The notes under the pieces: generated by a model | What the model was told of the DNA's origin: nothing | Databases searched by the model: none | The model's input: the letters and a program-made list of their open reading frames with translations, nothing else | Translations under genes and position numbers: made by a program | NCBI GenBank assembly: GCA_963744915.1 | Contig: CAVUUY010000005.1 | Span: forward strand, 1 to 64,000 | Source of the DNA: DATAFF01 sp963744915 | GTDB taxonomy: Bacteria; Pseudomonadota; Alphaproteobacteria; Rhizobiales; Aestuariivirgaceae | DNA length: 64,000 nt | Reading direction: 5' to 3' | Part shown: positions 61,335 through 64,000 of the stretch, in pieces | Layout: every line of letters starts with the position of its first letter | Numbering within the stretch: position 1 is the stretch's first letter

Positions 61335-62996
61335 CTAGACGACCTTCCCGGTTTCGCGATCCCAGGAACCGACACGCAGATCGGGTTTTTCCTTGAGCAG
61401 CGATTGTTTGTGCACGCGCATCGATGGCGTGCGCTCGAAATCGGTCTGCCGATATTCGATGTACCGCGGAACCTTGTAGGCTGCCAGATTGGCCTTGCAG
61501 AATTCGATCAGCGCATCGGGCGGGACCGATTGAGGCGTTTCGCCGGCATTCAACTGGACATAGGCCTTGACCTCTTCGCCGCGCAGCTCATCCGCGACCG
61601 GGACAACCGCCACTTCGAGGACCTTCGGGCTTGAGCGCAGCACTGCTTCGACCTCGGCGGCCGAGATATTCTCGCCCGACCGCCGGATGATCTCCTTCCG
61701 GCGGCCCACGAAATAGAGCAAGCCGCGCTCATCACGTCGCACCACATCGCCGGAATGGTACCAACCACCGCGATTGGCCTGCGCTGTCACTTCGGGCCGG
61801 TTGAGGTAGCCGGTATACAGCTCGGGACCGCCGATCAGCGCTTCGCCCGCCAGTCCCAGCTCCACATCCCTGTCCTCGTCATCGACGATGCGGATGTTCA
61901 CGCCAGGAGGTTCGACGCCCATGGTGCCCGACCCGACAAGTTCATCGGCCAGATGATCGGGCACGCGGCTCATGATACCACCCTCGGTACTCCCATACTG
62001 GTTGTGCCAATGGAAGCCGTAGCGTTTGAGCATCTCGGCATGCAGCTCCTTCGGAAGCCCGGCGTGGATGGCGAGCCGAATGCGGTGGTCGCGCTCGCTC
62101 GGCCCAGGCTCGCCCTTCATGAGAAGGGCGGGGATCGAGGCGATCGACAGGATCTCCGTTGCGTCGTATTTCTTCACCACATCCCAGAACCGCGACACCG
62201 AGAAGCGCCGCATGGCGATCATCGTGCCGCGTGAGGCGAGCGATGTCAGAAGCTGAATCGCAGGGTCGGCATAATAGAATGGCAGGCAGCAAAGCTGCCG
62301 ATCCTGCCAGCCGCGCCGGAACAGCCGCAGATCGACATCGATCACCCGGAGCCACCAGCCATGATGCAGCATGCACCCCTTGGGCGGACCCGTTGTCCCA
62401 GAAGTATAGTAGACCGTGATGATGTCCTCGCGTTCGCATTCGGTGTTGCCGAAATCGAGCGGTTCGACGCCCGCTCCATAGCGGCTCAGGCCGTTCGGCT
62501 CCTCTCCTTCAAGCACGATGATGTGCTCGAGTGTGGGAGCATCGTCGCGTACGGCCCGCATGATCTGTTCCTGGGGCAGGCCACAGATCGCTGCCACGGG
62601 CTGTGCGTCCTTGATGATGTGCCCAGCATCATATTGCTGCGCCGAAGGTGCGATCGACACCAGCGTGCCGCGATTGGCGATGATCGCGAACAGCGCGATC
62701 ATGAACTCGACCCGGTTGTCGAGCATCACCGCGACATTGTCGCCTGCCCTTACCTTGCCTCTCAAATAGCCGGCGAAGGCCTGGCAGCGCTCGAGGAAGT
62801 CCTTGCGGGTGATGGTCAACCCGTCTTCGACGACCAACACCGGGCGATAGGGATCCTCCAGGCAGCCCTGGTGGACGATCTCGATGATGTGCTGCTGCGG
62901 CACGGCGCTCCACTCCGGCGGCACGTTCGGATGCGTTACCCAGGCCTGCAAACGCTGAGGAACGTTCGTCGTACCAAGCTCGATTCGCTGGTTCAC
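61335..62996 (-). CDS. Acyl-CoA ligase (AMP-dependent)
   Basis: 553 residues from GTG 62,996, which overlaps the MaoC stop as GTGA; a longer open frame to 63,140 is not needed. ANL motifs: VYYTSGTTGPPKGCM, YGSTEGGIM, GWYHSGDVVRRDERG, GRRKEIIRRSGENIS and the C-terminal catalytic Lys in RTPSMRVHK. The group includes carnitine/crotonobetaine-CoA ligase. It activates the carboxylate of the substrate for hydration and thiolysis by the MaoC and thiolase-like proteins of the locus. Confidence 0.92.
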   Translation of the reverse strand: MNQRIELGTTNVPQRLQAWVTHPNVPPEWSAVPQQHIIEIVHQGCLEDPYRPVLVVEDGLTITRKDFLERCQAFAGYLRGKVRAGDNVAVMLDNRVEFMIALFAIIANRGTLVSIAPSAQQYDAGHIIKDAQPVAAICGLPQEQIMRAVRDDAPTLEHIIVLEGEEPNGLSRYGAGVEPLDFGNTECEREDIITVYYTSGTTGPPKGCMLHHGWWLRVIDVDLRLFRRGWQDRQLCCLPFYYADPAIQLLTSLASRGTMIAMRRFSVSRFWDVVKKYDATEILSIASIPALLMKGEPGPSERDHRIRLAIHAGLPKELHAEMLKRYGFHWHNQYGSTEGGIMSRVPDHLADELVGSGTMGVEPPGVNIRIVDDEDRDVELGLAGEALIGGPELYTGYLNRPEVTAQANRGGWYHSGDVVRRDERGLLYFVGRRKEIIRRSGENISAAEVEAVLRSSPKVLEVAVVPVADELRGEEVKAYVQLNAGETPQSVPPDALIEFCKANLAAYKVPRYIEYRQTDFERTPSMRVHKQSLLKEKPDLRVGSWDRETGKVV

Positions 62997-63814
62997 GATG
63001 CGACCACCGCATAGCCATTCTTCACCACAAGATTGCCGCTGCGGTCCTCGGCTTCGAAGGCGACGGCCCCCTGCCCTCGCCACAGCCGTGCCCTCAGTTC
63101 CTGCCGCGGCTCGACATAGAGCGGATAAGAGAAGCGGCACCCGAGCCGTCTGAGACGGCGCGTATCACCGGCGCAGGCGTCATCGACCACCGACCGGGCA
63201 ACCAGTGCCAGCGTGCACATGCCATGGACGATTGCCGCCGGCAGCCCCAGCCCCCTGGCGGCTGCGGCATCGAGTGTATAGGGCGAATAATCGCGTGCCG
63301 CTTCGGCATATCGCATCGTTTGCTGGTCGTCGATCGGGAAAGTTGCCGTCTCGGGCGAGCCATTGCGGGGTATTGTGGGCTTGTCTGGGTGGCCCTCGCC
63401 GAGGTCCTTGGGCAGCTTCTGGTCCTGCACCAGACAGGTGGCACGCTGGCTGCAGACAGGTTTGCCATCATGGGTATGAGTGTCGGAGCGCACCATGAAC
63501 AGGGCGCCGGCGCTCGAATTGCGGATCCCTACCAGGCTCGATTGCGAGAGGAGCCGCTGCCCTGGAACGATCGGCTGATGATAGATGAAGTCCTGCTCGC
63601 CATGGATCAGGAAACCGCCGGACACGGACTTCAGCACCTCGACCATGCTCTGCATCACCGGCACATGGTGGAACACGGGCGACGCGATCCGGCCCGACCG
63701 ATGGTCTGGATTGGTGTCGCCCACCGCCTCGGCAAATTGCGCCAGGCGTTGCGTGTTGGTGCGAAACTCCTCCGAGTCTCTGCGAAATCCGATCTTGTCC
63801 TGCGCGACGCTCAC
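62993..63814 (-). CDS. MaoC-family double hot-dog protein
   Basis: 273 residues. N-terminal hot-dog half (FAEAVGDTNPDHRSGRIASP, FLIHGEQDFIYHQPI) and C-terminal half with the active-site motif (YAEAARDYSPYTLDAAAARG, AAIVHGMCTLALVAR). The Asp is kept but the usual His of the hydratase motif is replaced (DYSPYT), so activity may differ. It precedes the ligase and overlaps it; the third hot-dog gene of the locus. Confidence 0.83.
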   Translation of the reverse strand: MSVAQDKIGFRRDSEEFRTNTQRLAQFAEAVGDTNPDHRSGRIASPVFHHVPVMQSMVEVLKSVSGGFLIHGEQDFIYHQPIVPGQRLLSQSSLVGIRNSSAGALFMVRSDTHTHDGKPVCSQRATCLVQDQKLPKDLGEGHPDKPTIPRNGSPETATFPIDDQQTMRYAEAARDYSPYTLDAAAARGLGLPAAIVHGMCTLALVARSVVDDACAGDTRRLRRLGCRFSYPLYVEPRQELRARLWRGQGAVAFEAEDRSGNLVVKNGYAVVAS

Positions 63815-63829
63815 AGGCTGTGTCTCCGT

Positions 63830-64000
63830 TCAGTTCCCCAGGCCTTCGACGAAATCCGACAATTTTGCCGGCGGCGGAAGCTTGTCGCGCAGCGCGCGAT
63901 CGAGGGCTTCCACGGTCCAAGCTTTGTTGCCGCAGCGCACATCAACCGCGATCTTCGAGGGTCCGACGATTTCGACGCGGTCGCCATAGGCCTGGAACAC
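63830..64000 (-). CDS. Partial gene, C-terminal 56 residues
   Basis: Runs off the window edge. The visible C terminus reads EIVGPSKIAVDVRCGNKAWT and ends in KLSDFVEGLGN, stop at 63,830. Not recognised. It lies 15 bases before the MaoC gene and so belongs to the same operon, which therefore starts beyond the window. Confidence 0.6.
   Translation of the reverse strand: MFQAYGDRVEIVGPSKIAVDVRCGNKAWTVEALDRALRDKLPPPAKLSDFVEGLGN

Noticed and set aside
60022..61338. 438-residue forward open frame
   Set aside because: Exactly antisense to the amidohydrolase, which has all metal ligands; the forward translation has no domain.

Overview
The window looks like a chromosomal or symbiosis-island segment from an alphaproteobacterium of the Hyphomicrobiales (rhizobial type; Mesorhizobium or Bradyrhizobium relatives are plausible). 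The basis is GC-rich coding, many solute-binding ABC importers with GntR and LysR regulators, RepB-type ParB proteins, DUF5681 proteins and a tRNA-Arg-like attachment remnant. This placement is inference; no rRNA or complete tRNA is present to settle it.

Layout. (1) 0.5-7.2 kb: a sugar-type ABC importer operon (binding protein, ATPase, two permeases) between a GntR/FadR regulator and a Gfo/Idh/MocA oxidoreductase; nearly every gene except the ATPase carries frameshifts. (2) 7.2-12.2 kb: a mobile module with a large serine recombinase, two ParB/RepB-like proteins, a divergent small HTH-like gene, a DUF5681 remnant and a small conserved protein. (3) 12.3-15.4 kb: a HAD phosphatase, a truncated FAD oxidoreductase and repeat debris. 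(4) 15.4-26.2 kb: an intact catabolic cluster with GlcG-like protein, GntR regulator, class V aminotransferase, amidase, polysaccharide-deacetylase-fold hydrolase, a second sugar-type ABC importer, a VOC protein and a guanidine-hydrolase-like ureohydrolase. I infer a nitrogen-rich small molecule (ureide, imide or guanidino type) as substrate. (5) 26.6-28.1 kb: haloacetate-dehalogenase-like hydrolase and cytochrome P460. (6) 28.5-34.1 kb: a LysR regulator divergent from a cupin, polar amino acid ABC importer and gamma-glutamyltransferase.

(7) 34.5-39.8 kb: a small satellite-like integrated element (DUF5681, AAA helicase, Toprim primase-like protein, AlpA regulator, unknown gene, decayed tyrosine integrase) ending at a tRNA-Arg 3' fragment. 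A striking array of GCTAAC sites lies at the end of the helicase gene. (8) 39.8-42.4 kb: gene remnants (truncated SulP/STAS/cNMP protein, methyltransferase fragment, fused remnants of a PPOX-type protein and an esterase). (9) 42.8-47.9 kb: an S8 protease divergent from two unrecognised membrane proteins, one with an HExxH motif; this is the best candidate for an undescribed system. (10) 48.2-49.3 kb: a Ca2+/H+ antiporter.

(11) 49.8-64 kb: a large catabolic locus. A forward operon (thiolase-like, DUF35, shortened M20 peptidase, FAD amine oxidase) faces a tightly overlapped reverse operon (MaoC, acyl-CoA ligase, amidohydrolase, polyamine-type ABC importer, two more hot-dog proteins, aminotransferase, RraA). 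Together they suggest import, deamination or hydrolysis, CoA activation and beta-oxidation-like breakdown of a nitrogenous compound.
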